The notes: generated by a model not told the origin, from the sequence alone. A stretch of DNA of 64,000 bases from Xiamenia xianingshaonis (GCF_017945865.1 NZ_CP072829.1:248001-312000); one strand, 5' to 3'; shown: positions 1 through 8,411, counted from the first letter of the stretch. Numbers and translations are program-made.

Positions 1-653
1 CTGACGACTTCCGCGACACGATGGACGACTTCCAGCGCATCCACGACGCCGGTCTGCAGGCTCGCGCCATCATCCAAAAGTACCAGGCCGCCATGCGCTT
101 GATGGAGGTCCGCTTCGAGATCCTCGACCGAGACCTCAACCTGAAAAAGCACCGCAACCCCATCCATTCCATCGAGTCGCGCATCAAAAAGCCCGCAAGC
201 ATTTTCGAAAAGTTGGAACGCTACGGCAAGGAGCCCACGCTCGAGAACATGGAGCGCTACATCATGGACATCGCCGGCGTGCGCGTGATCTGCTCCTACA
301 TCAGCGACGTGTACAGCCTGCTCGATCTGCTGTGCCGCCAAGACGACCTGGAAATCGTCGCGGTCAAAGACTACATCGAGAACCCGAAGCCCAACGGGTA
401 CCGGTCGCTGCACGTCATCGTGCGCATTCCGGTGTACTTCCTCGACCAGAAGGAAATGATACCTGTTGAGGTGCAATTACGCACGATCGCGATGGACTTC
501 TGGGCGTCGCTCGAACACGACCTGAAATACAAGTCGGTCAGCACGGTGCAAGGCATCGATTCCTACGACGAGCTGGCCGATTGCAGCCGCGTCATCAAGG
601 AGGTCGAAGCGCGCATGCAGGTGCTCGCCCGGGCGCTCGAAATGGACGAGTAG
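1..653 (+). CDS. Small alarmone synthetase (GTP pyrophosphokinase), 5' end missing
   Basis: RelA/SpoT synthetase-domain protein that transfers pyrophosphate from ATP to GTP or GDP to make (p)ppGpp in the cytoplasm. The visible part is about 217 residues with no HD hydrolase, TGS or ACT domain, so it is a single-domain synthetase of the RelQ/YjbM kind. Diagnostic motifs are KDYIENPKPNGYRSLH and EVQLRT followed by DFWASLEH, the (p)ppGpp synthetase and ATP/GTP-binding signatures. The frame is open from base 3. The first ATG at 21 has no ribosome site and the residues before it (DDFRDT) read naturally, so the true start probably lies upstream of the window. Family assignment is secure; which of the two common small-synthetase types it belongs to is inferred. 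Confidence 0.9.
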   Translation, partial: DDFRDTMDDFQRIHDAGLQARAIIQKYQAAMRLMEVRFEILDRDLNLKKHRNPIHSIESRIKKPASIFEKLERYGKEPTLENMERYIMDIAGVRVICSYISDVYSLLDLLCRQDDLEIVAVKDYIENPKPNGYRSLHVIVRIPVYFLDQKEMIPVEVQLRTIAMDFWASLEHDLKYKSVSTVQGIDSYDELADCSRVIKEVEARMQVLARALEMDE

Positions 654-1153
654 CAGCGGCAAGGGCAGTTGCGGCCTGAGCAAAGCGAAGGGCGGCGCCT
701 TGAGACGTCGCCATGAAAAGGGGACGGCCCGCGCAGAAAGGGGAGTTCCGCGCGGGCCACAAGGAGGGGATGGTGCAATGCCTTGGGAGCATCGCTCTGC
801 TTGGTAAGAGAAGCAGAAGCAAACGTTCAAGGAGGGGTTTCCGTTTGCTGACGCTCAGTATAATGGTTGACATTGCAGATGATATGTTCCGCGGATGCGC
901 GTTTTGTGAATCGGGCATTGGAAAACATGCTTCTGACGTGGGGATTGCCGGCGCATTCCACCCTTGGAACCGCATGCTGCCACCCCGTTGAACTGGGCCT
1001 ATTTGCCGCAGAAAGGCAGCCAGACGCTTCGAGGGCCGTGCCCGGTCGCCGCTGTGCGCCCGCTTGCCCCGCAGCAAAACCGGTGCGTTTTTGGTACAGG
1101 ATTTGTGGGCAGCGTCGTCTGGTATGATAGACGCTCGACGAAAGGATGATCTC
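654..1153. other. Intergenic region with hairpin
   Basis: No convincing gene in these 500 bases. A perfect 9-bp inverted repeat, GGCCCGCGC at 726-734 and GCGCGGGCC at 750-758, could end transcription of the alarmone synthetase gene, but it lacks a T-run. Promoter-like hexamers TATAAT (859-864), TTGACA (867-872) and TATGAT (1123-1128) occur. Only the last is placed sensibly for the next gene, about 26 bases upstream of its start, and its -35 partner is poor. Confidence 0.5.
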
Positions 1154-2071
1154 ATGCCCGATATTTCCTTGCGCTTCCATAAAGACATGCTCGTGCTTTC
1201 CTCGCCGATCGACGGGCTGCTGCGAGACCAGGGGTTCGACCTGGAACGAGACCTTGAATATGCCAGCACGCTCGAGCCTGAGTCGCTGCGCGACCAGCTG
1301 CGCTTGAACGCGATGGCCGGGGCTGCCGTGCTGGTGGCGCCGCTTGCGGGCCTGACGCCTGCCCGCCTTGCCCATCAGGGCTTCGAGGACCGTGCCGCCG
1401 ATGTGGCGGCGTCGGTGGCCAAGATCGCCAACGGCCTGCGCCCGCAGCACCTGCTGCTGGAGATCGGGCCGTGCGGGCTGCCGCTCGATCCGGCCAGCAA
1501 GGCGTCGCTGGACGAAAATCGCGACCAGTATGCGCGGGCGGCGCGGGCGTGCGCGGGGCTGACATTCGACGCGCTGTTCCTCAACGGGTTTGCGTCGGCG
1601 GTCGACCTGAAGTGCGCGCTCATGGGGGTTCGGCAGGCGTCCGACGCGCCGGTGTTCGCGTCGATCTCGGTCGATGCGGCGGGCGTGGCGCTCAAGGGGG
1701 GCACCCTGCTGGAAGACGCCGTCGCCATGATGGGCGAATACGGGGCCGCGGTCGCAGGATTCGCGACGAAGGCGGGTCCCGATGCGGCGCTGGCGCTGGC
1801 GAAGCGGGCGGTGGCGGCCACGCCGTTGCCGGTGCTGGTGGCGCTTGAGGCGGGCGAGGCGACGGACAGGCCGGGCATCGCCGGTCTGCGCGACGACCCG
1901 GAAAACCCTTACGCCAACCCCGACGCGCTCGTGGACGTGGCGGTGCGGCTGCGGGCGGCGGGCGTGCAGTTCCTGCGCTGCGAAGGCGCGGCCCGGCCGG
2001 CGCACGCCGGCGCGCTTGCGGTGGCCGTGAGCGGCCGCGACGTCGCACGCCCCGACATCGAGGAAGGGTAG
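1154..2071 (+). CDS. Homocysteine S-methyltransferase-like protein lacking zinc ligands
   Basis: A 305-residue protein with the layout of the zinc-dependent homocysteine methyltransferase TIM barrel (as in the MetH N-terminal module). DGLL near the N terminus corresponds to the DGAMGT region, LLEIGPCG to the GP(T/S)G strand, and the final GVQFLRCEGAARPAH to the family's G-x-GGCCGT-x-PEH motif. The three cysteines that hold zinc are absent: the central NCxGP position reads ATKAGP, and the C-terminal Cys-Cys pair is replaced. The start is the ATG after AAAGGATG (1141-1148). The next gene begins 4 bases after its stop. The fold match is recognised by eye. Methyltransferase activity is doubtful, and a role in corrinoid or methionine-synthase chemistry is only inference. 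Confidence 0.65.
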   Translation: MPDISLRFHKDMLVLSSPIDGLLRDQGFDLERDLEYASTLEPESLRDQLRLNAMAGAAVLVAPLAGLTPARLAHQGFEDRAADVAASVAKIANGLRPQHLLLEIGPCGLPLDPASKASLDENRDQYARAARACAGLTFDALFLNGFASAVDLKCALMGVRQASDAPVFASISVDAAGVALKGGTLLEDAVAMMGEYGAAVAGFATKAGPDAALALAKRAVAATPLPVLVALEAGEATDRPGIAGLRDDPENPYANPDALVDVAVRLRAAGVQFLRCEGAARPAHAGALAVAVSGRDVARPDIEEG

Positions 2072-2075
2072 GCGC

Positions 2076-2396
2076 ATGGCACGCGGTGCGGCGGGGTCGA
2101 ACCGGGAGCGCAGCCCGCACTACGGGGCGCTGCAAGACGTCGTGGATTCGGTGTTCGCGTCGGTCGCAGACGAGTCGGATCCGGCGGCTGCGGCGCTCGC
2201 TGCCGTCGGCATGGGGCCGAAGGTGCGCCGGCTGGACGTGGTGCTGGCGGCGGAAGCGGCCGATTTGCCCGACGATCTGCGCGAGATCGTGGAACTGCTG
2301 CCGCCGGGCAGCTACACGCGCCAGCGCCTGTGCCTGCAGATAAACTCCGCCATCGTCGGCCACGCATGGGGCCAGGTCTACGGAACGGTGAGCTGA
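2076..2396 (+). CDS. Hypothetical 106-residue protein coupled to the preceding gene
   Basis: Not recognised. The protein is soluble and acidic in the middle, with no signal peptide, membrane segment or cysteine cluster. Its most constrained-looking part is the C-terminal third, containing LLPPGSYTRQRL and INSAIVGHAWGQVYG, which reads like a folded helix-strand unit. It begins 4 bases after the stop of the methyltransferase-like gene, and its ribosome site GAGGAAGG sits inside the end of that gene, so the two are almost certainly translated from one message and may work together. A hairpin (GGGGCGA/TCGCCCC, 2460-2477) follows. Confidence 0.7.
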   Translation: MARGAAGSNRERSPHYGALQDVVDSVFASVADESDPAAAALAAVGMGPKVRRLDVVLAAEAADLPDDLREIVELLPPGSYTRQRLCLQINSAIVGHAWGQVYGTVS

Positions 2397-2673
2397 CCCG
2401 GCCGGGCTGCGGCCTCGGCAGGGCGCCGGTTGAAGGCGCGGCCGCGGTTCGGCTTCAGCGGGGCGATTGCTCGCCCCGCCCGCCTTTCCCCTTCGGCAAC
2501 CGTTCGCAGACGATTTCGCCGCGTCCCCGCTGCAACTTTTTGTTGCATCAATGTTTCGGCCGTGCGCGAGCGGCGCCGATCGCAAACGTGCCAAAAACAC
2601 ATATCCGCAGGATAGGCCCAAAGGTGCTTTTTGCTGTCCTGGGGGTTTCTTTTTCGGCCGTAAAATCAAGGGG
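2397..2673. other. Intergenic region with two hairpins
   Basis: No gene is visible. GGGGCGA (2460-2466) and TCGCCCC (2471-2477) form a 7-bp stem with a 4-base loop, a plausible transcription end for the upstream pair although its T-run is broken. A second palindrome, TGCAAC-TTTTT-GTTGCA, lies at 2531-2547. The rest of the stretch is unremarkable up to the nrdD promoter. Confidence 0.4.
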
Positions 2674-2702
2674 TTGAATGAAAAAAAATCCGCGAGTACT
2701 AT
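2674..2702 (+). promoter_or_regulatory. Promoter of nrdD
   Basis: TTGAAT at 2674-2679 and TACTAT at 2697-2702 are separated by 17 bases, the optimal sigma-70-type spacing. Transcription would start near 2709, leaving a leader of about 150 bases that carries two NrdR boxes. Confidence 0.65.
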
Positions 2703-2724
2703 AGCGACGCTCTTAACGATTCGG

Positions 2725-2740
2725 TCACTAGATGTAGTGG
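2725..2740 (+). promoter_or_regulatory. NrdR box 1
   Basis: The 16-base site reads TCACTAGATGTAGTGG and has perfect CACTA/TAGTG arms. By eye 12 of 16 positions agree with the NrdR-box consensus ACACTATATATAGTGT. NrdR represses ribonucleotide reductase genes when dATP is high. The site lies downstream of the predicted promoter, suitable for repression of nrdD. Confidence 0.75.
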
Positions 2741-2756
2741 CTTGTGAGCCATTCCG

Positions 2757-2772
2757 GTACTATGGAAAGTAT
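2757..2772 (+). promoter_or_regulatory. NrdR box 2 (weaker)
   Basis: GTACTATGGAAAGTAT keeps ACTAT in the left half and AGT in the right half and matches about 10 of 16 consensus positions. Its centre is 32 bases from box 1, three helical turns, which is the usual spacing of paired NrdR boxes. That spacing makes it more credible than its sequence alone. Confidence 0.6.
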
Positions 2773-2860
2773 CTGTTGATTGGCAATCTTCGCGGCGCGC
2801 GGGTCTTTCCGGGCGCCGCGTGCAATCAGGCACGACAACGATATGAGGACGGACGAACCT

Positions 2861-5224
2861 ATGGTAACGACCATTATCAAACGCGACGGGCGCACGGCGG
2901 AATTCCGCGTCGAAAAGATCGCCGAGGCGGTGGAAAAGGCCTTCGTCGCGTGCGGAACCATGCAGGATCGCACGGCCGCCGACGAGATTGCCGCGAAGGT
3001 GGTCGAGAAGCTCGAGGCGGGCGCCATCGAGGGCATTCCCACCGTCGAAGGCGTGCAGGACCTTGTGGAGGAAACGCTCATCGAGCAGGGCCACGTGCAG
3101 ACCGCGAAGTCCTACATTCTGTACCGGGCCGAGCGCAGCCGCGTGCGCGACGTGAACAGCCGCCTGATCCAGACGCTCAAAGACATCACGTTTTCCAAGG
3201 CCGCCGATTCGGACATGAAGCGCGAAAACGCCAACATCGACGCCGACACCGCCATGGGCACCATGCTGAAGTACGGCAGCGAATCGGCCAAGCAGTTCTA
3301 CGAGATGTGCGTCATCGACCCGAAGTTCGCCCGTGCGCATCGCGAAGGCGACATCCACATCCACGACATGGACTTCTACACGCTGACCACCACCTGCTGC
3401 CAGATCGAGCTGCGCAAGCTGTTCAAGGGCGGGTTCTCCACGGGGCACGGCGTGTTGCGCGAGCCGAACGACATCGCCTCGTATGCGGCGCTGGCCTGCA
3501 TCGCCATCCAGTCGAACCAAAACGACCAGCACGGCGGGCAGTCCATCTGCGATTTCGACTACGGCCTGGCCGAAGGCGTGAAGAAGACCTACCGGCGCCT
3601 GTTCAAGAAGCACGTCGCCGAAGCGCTCGATTTGCTCTCCGACGTGGAAGATCCGCGCGCGTTCACCGAAGCGACGCTGGCCGACATCGAAAAGACGCGC
3701 GGCTGGGCGTCGCTCGAGCTCGATGAGGGCTACGAGGCCGACCTGCGCGCGGCGTTGTCCGCCGCCGGCGCGTCCGACGACGCCGTCGACCGCACGATCG
3801 CCTATGCGCTGAAGAACGCCCAGGCCGACACCGACCGCACGACGTTCCAGGCCATGGAGGCGCTCGTCCACAACCTCAACACCATGCATTCCCGCGCTGG
3901 CGCGCAAACGCCGTTCTCGTCCATCAACTACGGCATGGACACCTCGCCGGAAGGCCGCATGGTCATCAAGAACATGCTGCTGGCCACCGAAGAAGGCCTG
4001 GGCTCGGGCGAGACGCCCATCTTCCCCGTGCAGATCTTCCGCGTGAAGGAAGGCGTGAACTACAACCCCGAAGATCCCAACTACGACCTGTTCAAGCTGG
4101 CCATGCGCTGCTCGGCCAAGCGCCTGTTCCCGAACTTCAGCTTCCTGGACGCGCCGTTCAACATCCAGTACTACAAAGGCACGCCGGAAACGGAGATCGC
4201 CTACATGGGTTGCCGCACGCGCGTCATGGGCAACGTGTTCGATCCCGGCCGCGAGGTCACGCCCGGCCGCGGCAACCTGTCGTTCACGTCCATCAACCTG
4301 CCGCGCCTGGCCATCCGCGCGAAGGGCGACATCGATCTGTTCTTCGACCTGCTGGACGCGAAGCTGGCGCTGGTGACCGGCCAGCTCGACGAGCGTTTCG
4401 AAATCCAGGCCCGCAAGCGCGTCTACAACGCTCCCTTCCTCATGGGCCAGGGCGTGTGGATCGACTCGGAGAAGCTGGAGCCTGCCGACGAGCAGCGCGA
4501 AGTCTTGAAGCACGGCACGCTGACCACGGGTTTCATCGGGCTGGCAGAATGCCTGGTGGCGCTGACCGGCAAGCATCACGGCGAGTCGAAGGCGTCGCAG
4601 AACCTGGGCCTGGAAATCGTCAGCCACATGCGCGCCTACACCGACCGCATCTCGCGCGAGCGCGGCATGAACTACACGCTCATCGCCACGCCGGCAGAAG
4701 GGCTGTCGGGCCGCTTCGTGCGCATGGACCGTGCGCGTTACGGGTCCATCCCCGGCGTGACCGACCGCGACTACTACACGAACGGCTTCCACGTGCCGGT
4801 GTATTACCCCATCAACGCGTTTGACAAGGTGGAGATCGAGGCGCCGTACCACGCGCTCACGAACGGCGGCCACATCAGCTACATCGAGCTGGACGGCGAC
4901 CCGACCGAAAACCTGGACGCGTTCGAGGCCGTCATCCGCCACATGAAGGACTGCGGCATGGGCTACGGTTCGGTGAATCATCCGGTCGACCGCGACCCGG
5001 TGTGCGGCTACAACGGCATCATCAACGACGTGTGCCCGAAGTGCGGCCGTCGCGAGGAAGAGCACGGCCAGGCCTTCGAGCGCATCCGCCGCATCACGGG
5101 GTACCTGGTAGGCACGCTTGACCGCTTCAACGACGCCAAGCGCGCCGAAGAGCATGACCGCGTGAAGCATGCGGTGCCGGCCAGCGCCATCGCTGAGGTG
5201 GATGGCAGAGGGGTGGCTGAATAA
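2861..5224 (+). CDS. nrdD: Anaerobic ribonucleoside-triphosphate reductase (class III)
   Basis: Oxygen-sensitive glycyl-radical enzyme that reduces ribonucleoside triphosphates to deoxyribonucleotides. It is 787 residues long. An N-terminal ATP-cone (TTIIKRDGRTAEFRVEKI, about residues 3-95) provides dATP/ATP allosteric control, followed by the ten-stranded reductase barrel. The C-terminal end has cysteines (CGYNG, CPKC) of the zinc site and the radical loop RRITGYLVGTLDRFNDAK, whose RITGYLVG glycine carries the radical. The ATG at 2861 is preceded by GAGGACGGA. An in-frame ATG at 2843 is the alternative. The activase gene nrdG is not adjacent but lies 15 kb away on the same strand. Control by NrdR is strongly suggested by the upstream boxes. 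Confidence 0.95.
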   Translation: MVTTIIKRDGRTAEFRVEKIAEAVEKAFVACGTMQDRTAADEIAAKVVEKLEAGAIEGIPTVEGVQDLVEETLIEQGHVQTAKSYILYRAERSRVRDVNSRLIQTLKDITFSKAADSDMKRENANIDADTAMGTMLKYGSESAKQFYEMCVIDPKFARAHREGDIHIHDMDFYTLTTTCCQIELRKLFKGGFSTGHGVLREPNDIASYAALACIAIQSNQNDQHGGQSICDFDYGLAEGVKKTYRRLFKKHVAEALDLLSDVEDPRAFTEATLADIEKTRGWASLELDEGYEADLRAALSAAGASDDAVDRTIAYALKNAQADTDRTTFQAMEALVHNLNTMHSRAGAQTPFSSINYGMDTSPEGRMVIKNMLLATEEGLGSGETPIFPVQIFRVKEGVNYNPEDPNYDLFKLAMRCSAKRLFPNFSFLDAPFNIQYYKGTPETEIAYMGCRTRVMGNVFDPGREVTPGRGNLSFTSINLPRLAIRAKGDIDLFFDLLDAKLALVTGQLDERFEIQARKRVYNAPFLMGQGVWIDSEKLEPADEQREVLKHGTLTTGFIGLAECLVALTGKHHGESKASQNLGLEIVSHMRAYTDRISRERGMNYTLIATPAEGLSGRFVRMDRARYGSIPGVTDRDYYTNGFHVPVYYPINAFDKVEIEAPYHALTNGGHISYIELDGDPTENLDAFEAVIRHMKDCGMGYGSVNHPVDRDPVCGYNGIINDVCPKCGRREEEHGQAFERIRRITGYLVGTLDRFNDAKRAEEHDRVKHAVPASAIAEVDGRGVAE

Positions 5225-5284
5225 CGGCTGCGCTGGTCCGTGAGGTGGCGATTGTGCTGCGACGGCTCCGCTGGCCTGTGGGAC

Positions 5285-5390
5285 GGCCGCTGCGCCGGCG
5301 GGGCTCCGCTTTGACGCGTCGTCGCGCCGAGCCAAGGTCTCGGCACTCCTTTGGCTGGGACCAAAGCTCCGCCCCGCCGGCGCAGCGGCC
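5285..5390. repeat. Large inverted repeat downstream of nrdD
   Basis: Arms at 5285-5312 and 5363-5390 are complementary at about 25 of 28 positions (GGCCGCTGCGCCGGCGGGGC against its complement). The loop contains a further CCGAG/CTCGG stem. It could be a transcription end or RNA-stabilising structure for nrdD, or a REP-like palindrome. The rest of the 5225-5513 gap holds no gene. Confidence 0.6.
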
Positions 5391-5513
5391 TGCCGTAGGG
5401 GCTCGGGGGCTGATAGAGAGCTGATCGCGGCACCAGGGGGACGCAGCGCCCCGTCGGGTGGAAAGCTCGGTGCTGTGCTACTATGGGTGCCACGCAGAGC
5501 CCGGGAGGTCCTT

Positions 5514-6140
5514 TTGGATTCGTACACCACCATCGACGGCACGGCGGTTGCCGAGATAGAAGAGAAGAAGAGCCGCTTCATCGCGAGTTTGGCCCATGTG
5601 GAGACGGAAGAAGAAGCGCTCGCGCATTTGGAAGCGGTGCGGGCCGCCAACCGCATGGCGCGGCACAACGTGTACGCCTATGTGCTGCGCGGCGCCGGGA
5701 CGGGGCGCGTGCGCTATTCCGACGACGGCGAGCCGCAGAAGACCGCCGGGCTGCCCACGCTCGAAGTGCTGCAGCATGCGGGGCTGACCGACGTGATCGC
5801 CGTGGTCACGCGCTATTTCGGGGGGACGCTGCTGGGAACGGGCGGGCTGGTGCGCGCCTACACGCAGGCGACGCAGGCCGCCGTGGACGCGGCGACGGTC
5901 GTGGAGGTGTCGGTGTGCGTGGACTTCACCGTGCGGATGGCGTATCCGGCATACGAGTCGTTCGTGCGGCTGGCGACCGACTGCGGCGGCAAGGTCCTCG
6001 ACACCCAGTTCACCGACGTGGTCACGGTGCGGCTGCGCATGATCGACGGCACGCAGGACCCGTTTTTGGCGAAGCTGACCGAGCTGATGCGCGGGCAGCA
6101 AGACGTGGCGGCGTCCGAGCCGTTCACGGCGCCGTTCTAA
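5514..6140 (+). CDS. YigZ/IMPACT family protein
   Basis: A 208-residue member of the UPF0029 family (bacterial YigZ/YvyE, eukaryotic IMPACT). The N-terminal domain contains RHNVYAY, the DDGEPQKTAGLPTLEVL signature and VTRYFGGTLLGTGGLVRAY, all hallmarks. The C-terminal part resembles the family's ferredoxin-like domain (DUF1949). The likely start is TTG at 5514, 5 bases after GGGAGG; upstream residues in frame do not resemble the family. The function is not firmly known, but nucleic-acid or ribosome-linked stress roles have been proposed for relatives. The downstream kinase gene starts 9 bases after its stop, so the two may be cotranscribed. Confidence 0.9.
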   Translation: MDSYTTIDGTAVAEIEEKKSRFIASLAHVETEEEALAHLEAVRAANRMARHNVYAYVLRGAGTGRVRYSDDGEPQKTAGLPTLEVLQHAGLTDVIAVVTRYFGGTLLGTGGLVRAYTQATQAAVDAATVVEVSVCVDFTVRMAYPAYESFVRLATDCGGKVLDTQFTDVVTVRLRMIDGTQDPFLAKLTELMRGQQDVAASEPFTAPF

Positions 6141-6149
6141 GGACGCGAC

Positions 6150-8396
6150 GTGGCTTCCGACGAGCTGATTCTTGGCCGCTACCAGCCCCTTTTTGAAGCG
6201 GGCGCCGGCGGATTTGCTACTGTTATAGTAGCATTTGACGTGCGCATCCAGCGCCAGGTGGCCATCAAGATCATCGAGCTGACCGATGCGCAGGAAGCTC
6301 GCGCCGCCCTGCCCGGTGCCAATGCGGTTTCTCGCGATCAGGACGACGGGCTGCCGGTGCGGGGAAACCACGTGCGAAGGGGCGGGGAAGCGGCCGGCCG
6401 CAAAACCGCCGTTTTGGCAACGGCCGCGCCCGAAGACGTGCCTCCCTGGGAGGACCTGCCCGCCGCCGTGCAGCCGACTGAGGAGATCCCCGTGGCAGGC
6501 CTGTCCGCCGCGGAGCGGCCGACCGAAGACATCCCCGCCGTGCAGCCGACCGAAGAAATACCCCCCGTGGAGGCGTCCCCGGCCGCCGTGATGTACACCG
6601 ACGACCCGGCTTCCACGATGTGCCTCTACCCTGCGCCTGTTGGCGAGCTGGTCCCCGCCGCCGGCGTCACGGAACGCCTTGCCTCTGAGCCTGCTGACGA
6701 CCCCTTTTCGCCTGCCGCCGACGTCGACCCGCTTTTGCAGGCGCCCCTCATGACGCGCCTGCCCGGCCTTGACGAGGCTCGCACGGCGGCCATGCTCGAC
6801 GATCCGTCGATCGTTACGGTGTACGACTTCGAGGTGCGCGACCACCGCGCCTACCTTATTATGGAGTACGTCGAAGGCCTCACGCTTGCCCAGTTTCTGG
6901 AGCGCTTCGACGACGATCTGACGCTGCCGATGATCGCGGCGGTGTTCCAAGGCGTTGCCCGCGCGCTCGAAGCGGCCCACGCACGCGGCGTGCTGCATTT
7001 GGACATCAAGCCCGACAACGTGCTCATCAACAAGAAAGGCCAGGTCAAAGTCAGCGATTTCGGTCTGGCGACCCTTGCCGACGCAAGCGGTCTGGCCGAC
7101 CCGGGCGGCGGCACCATCGGGTACATGCCGCTTGAGCAGATGCGCCAGCACTACGTCGACGCCCGCAGCGACCAGTGGTCGCTCGCCGCGCTGGCCTATG
7201 AGATGATCGCGGGGGAAAACCCGTTTGAAGCCGACGACCTTCGGACGGCCGAGGCGCGCATCGAGCAGGCGGAGCTGCTGCTGCCGTCGCTGTGCTGGGA
7301 GGACCTGCCGCCCGAGGCCGACGACGCGCTGTTCCGGGCCCTCAGCATTCCGCCTGAGGGCCGCTATGAGTCCGTCAATGCGTTCGCTGAAGATTTCTTG
7401 CCGCTGCTGGGAAGCGCGAAAACGGGGACGCGCCAAATAAAAGCCCTGATGGAGGAAGGGGACGAGCCCGTCGATGCGACCGAGCCGCTTTCGCCGGCCG
7501 AGCCGCGCCTGCCGCTGCGGCAGCGCGTGACGCCGCAGCATCGGCGGGCGGCGGCCCGCGTCGTCGGAGCGCTGGGGACGGGGCTGCTCGGCCTGGTTGC
7601 GAGCACGACGTTTGCCGGCGTGCTGGGGATGGCGTTCGACGGCGTGGCGGTGCAGGCCGCGGGCCTGCTGATCGGGCTGGCCGTGGGAGCGCTCACGCCG
7701 CGCGGGGGAGCGGCGGCCGGATACCTGGCGCTGAGCGTTGCGTTCATCGTGGCGGGAGCGCCGGCGGTCGGCTGCGTGCTGCTGGCGGTTGCCGCGGCGT
7801 GGTGGTGGTTCGTCGGTCGGGAAGACGACCCGAGCGCCAACGGCGGGCTCGCTGCGCCGCTCGCCGGCGCGTGCTGGCTCGCCCCGGTGGCGCCGCTTGC
7901 GGCCGGCATGATCGAGCGTCCGGCCCGCGCGGCGGCTACGGCGGCGTTCTCTCTGGTGGCAAGCGTGGCGTTGGGGTCATGCGCCCCGGGTGCGGCTGGC
8001 GGCGTCAGCGCGACGGGGGCGGAGGTGTTTGCGTGGCCGGTCGTCGAGCTGGCGTTGCACGGCGTGCCGGCGTCGGCGCAGGCGGGTGCGACGGCGCTCG
8101 TCACCACGCCGGCGCCCTGGATCCTCGGTGCGGGCTGGGTGGTCGCCGCCGGCCTGTTCGCCTTGCTGCGCAACCGCCCGACCAGGGGCTTTGCCATCTT
8201 CGGCGCCATTGCGGCCACGCTTGTGCTGCTGGGCGCCGTGGCGGCGTGCGCGGCGACGGCCGGCGTCAACGCCGCATCGGGAACCCTTGCCGCCCAAGTG
8301 GCAAGCACCGTGGCGTCCGGTGCGCTTGCGGTCGCCTTTGCCACGCTGGTGAACCCGGAAGCCCCGAACGCCGAGTACGAAATTAAAGCTGACTAA
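6150..8396 (+). CDS. Membrane serine/threonine protein kinase with inserted disordered segment
   Basis: Hanks-type kinase, 748 residues, GTG start. Glycine loop GAGGFATV is near residue 18 and the VAIK lysine near 40. The alpha-C glutamate region (LDEARTAAMLDDPSIV) comes only near residue 209, so about 150 extra residues sit between them; they are rich in Pro, Glu and Ala and contain three (Q/R)PTE(E/D)IP repeats. The catalytic loop reads HLDIKPDN (HRD variant with the Asp kept), then DFG (SDFGLA) and an APE-like PLEQM. After the kinase domain (to about 420) come several hydrophobic segments (about 475-735) instead of the single helix plus PASTA domains common in such kinases. Signal and substrates are unknown. 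The stop codon lies within a terminator stem. Confidence 0.88.
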   Translation: MASDELILGRYQPLFEAGAGGFATVIVAFDVRIQRQVAIKIIELTDAQEARAALPGANAVSRDQDDGLPVRGNHVRRGGEAAGRKTAVLATAAPEDVPPWEDLPAAVQPTEEIPVAGLSAAERPTEDIPAVQPTEEIPPVEASPAAVMYTDDPASTMCLYPAPVGELVPAAGVTERLASEPADDPFSPAADVDPLLQAPLMTRLPGLDEARTAAMLDDPSIVTVYDFEVRDHRAYLIMEYVEGLTLAQFLERFDDDLTLPMIAAVFQGVARALEAAHARGVLHLDIKPDNVLINKKGQVKVSDFGLATLADASGLADPGGGTIGYMPLEQMRQHYVDARSDQWSLAALAYEMIAGENPFEADDLRTAEARIEQAELLLPSLCWEDLPPEADDALFRALSIPPEGRYESVNAFAEDFLPLLGSAKTGTRQIKALMEEGDEPVDATEPLSPAEPRLPLRQRVTPQHRRAAARVVGALGTGLLGLVASTTFAGVLGMAFDGVAVQAAGLLIGLAVGALTPRGGAAAGYLALSVAFIVAGAPAVGCVLLAVAAAWWWFVGREDDPSANGGLAAPLAGACWLAPVAPLAAGMIERPARAAATAAFSLVASVALGSCAPGAAGGVSATGAEVFAWPVVELALHGVPASAQAGATALVTTPAPWILGAGWVVAAGLFALLRNRPTRGFAIFGAIAATLVLLGAVAACAATAGVNAASGTLAAQVASTVASGALAVAFATLVNPEAPNAEYEIKAD

Positions 8397-8411
8397 TTCA
8401 GTCAGCTTTAA
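8383..8411. terminator. Bidirectional terminator between kinase gene and pdxY
   Basis: A perfect 12-bp inverted repeat: TTAAAGCTGACT at 8383-8394 and AGTCAGCTTTAA at 8400-8411, loop AATTC. The A/T-rich outer ends give a T-run in both directions, suiting the two convergent genes. The kinase stop codon TAA (8394-8396) lies in the loop edge. Confidence 0.85.

Noticed and set aside
713-991. Possible 92-residue gene upstream of the methyltransferase-like gene
   Set aside because: Arg-rich shadow-like composition, no ribosome site of note, and it spans a hairpin and promoter-like sequence.
2699-5668. Open frame of 989 codons antisense to nrdD
   Set aside because: High-GC shadow: nrdD on the plus strand has complete catalytic motifs, while the antisense protein is low-complexity Val/Arg/His with no known domain or ribosome site.
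6450-6580. Short repeats inside the kinase gene as a CRISPR or tandem DNA repeat
   Set aside because: The repetition is at protein level ((Q/R)PTE(E/D)IP), with uneven spacing and no spacer structure.
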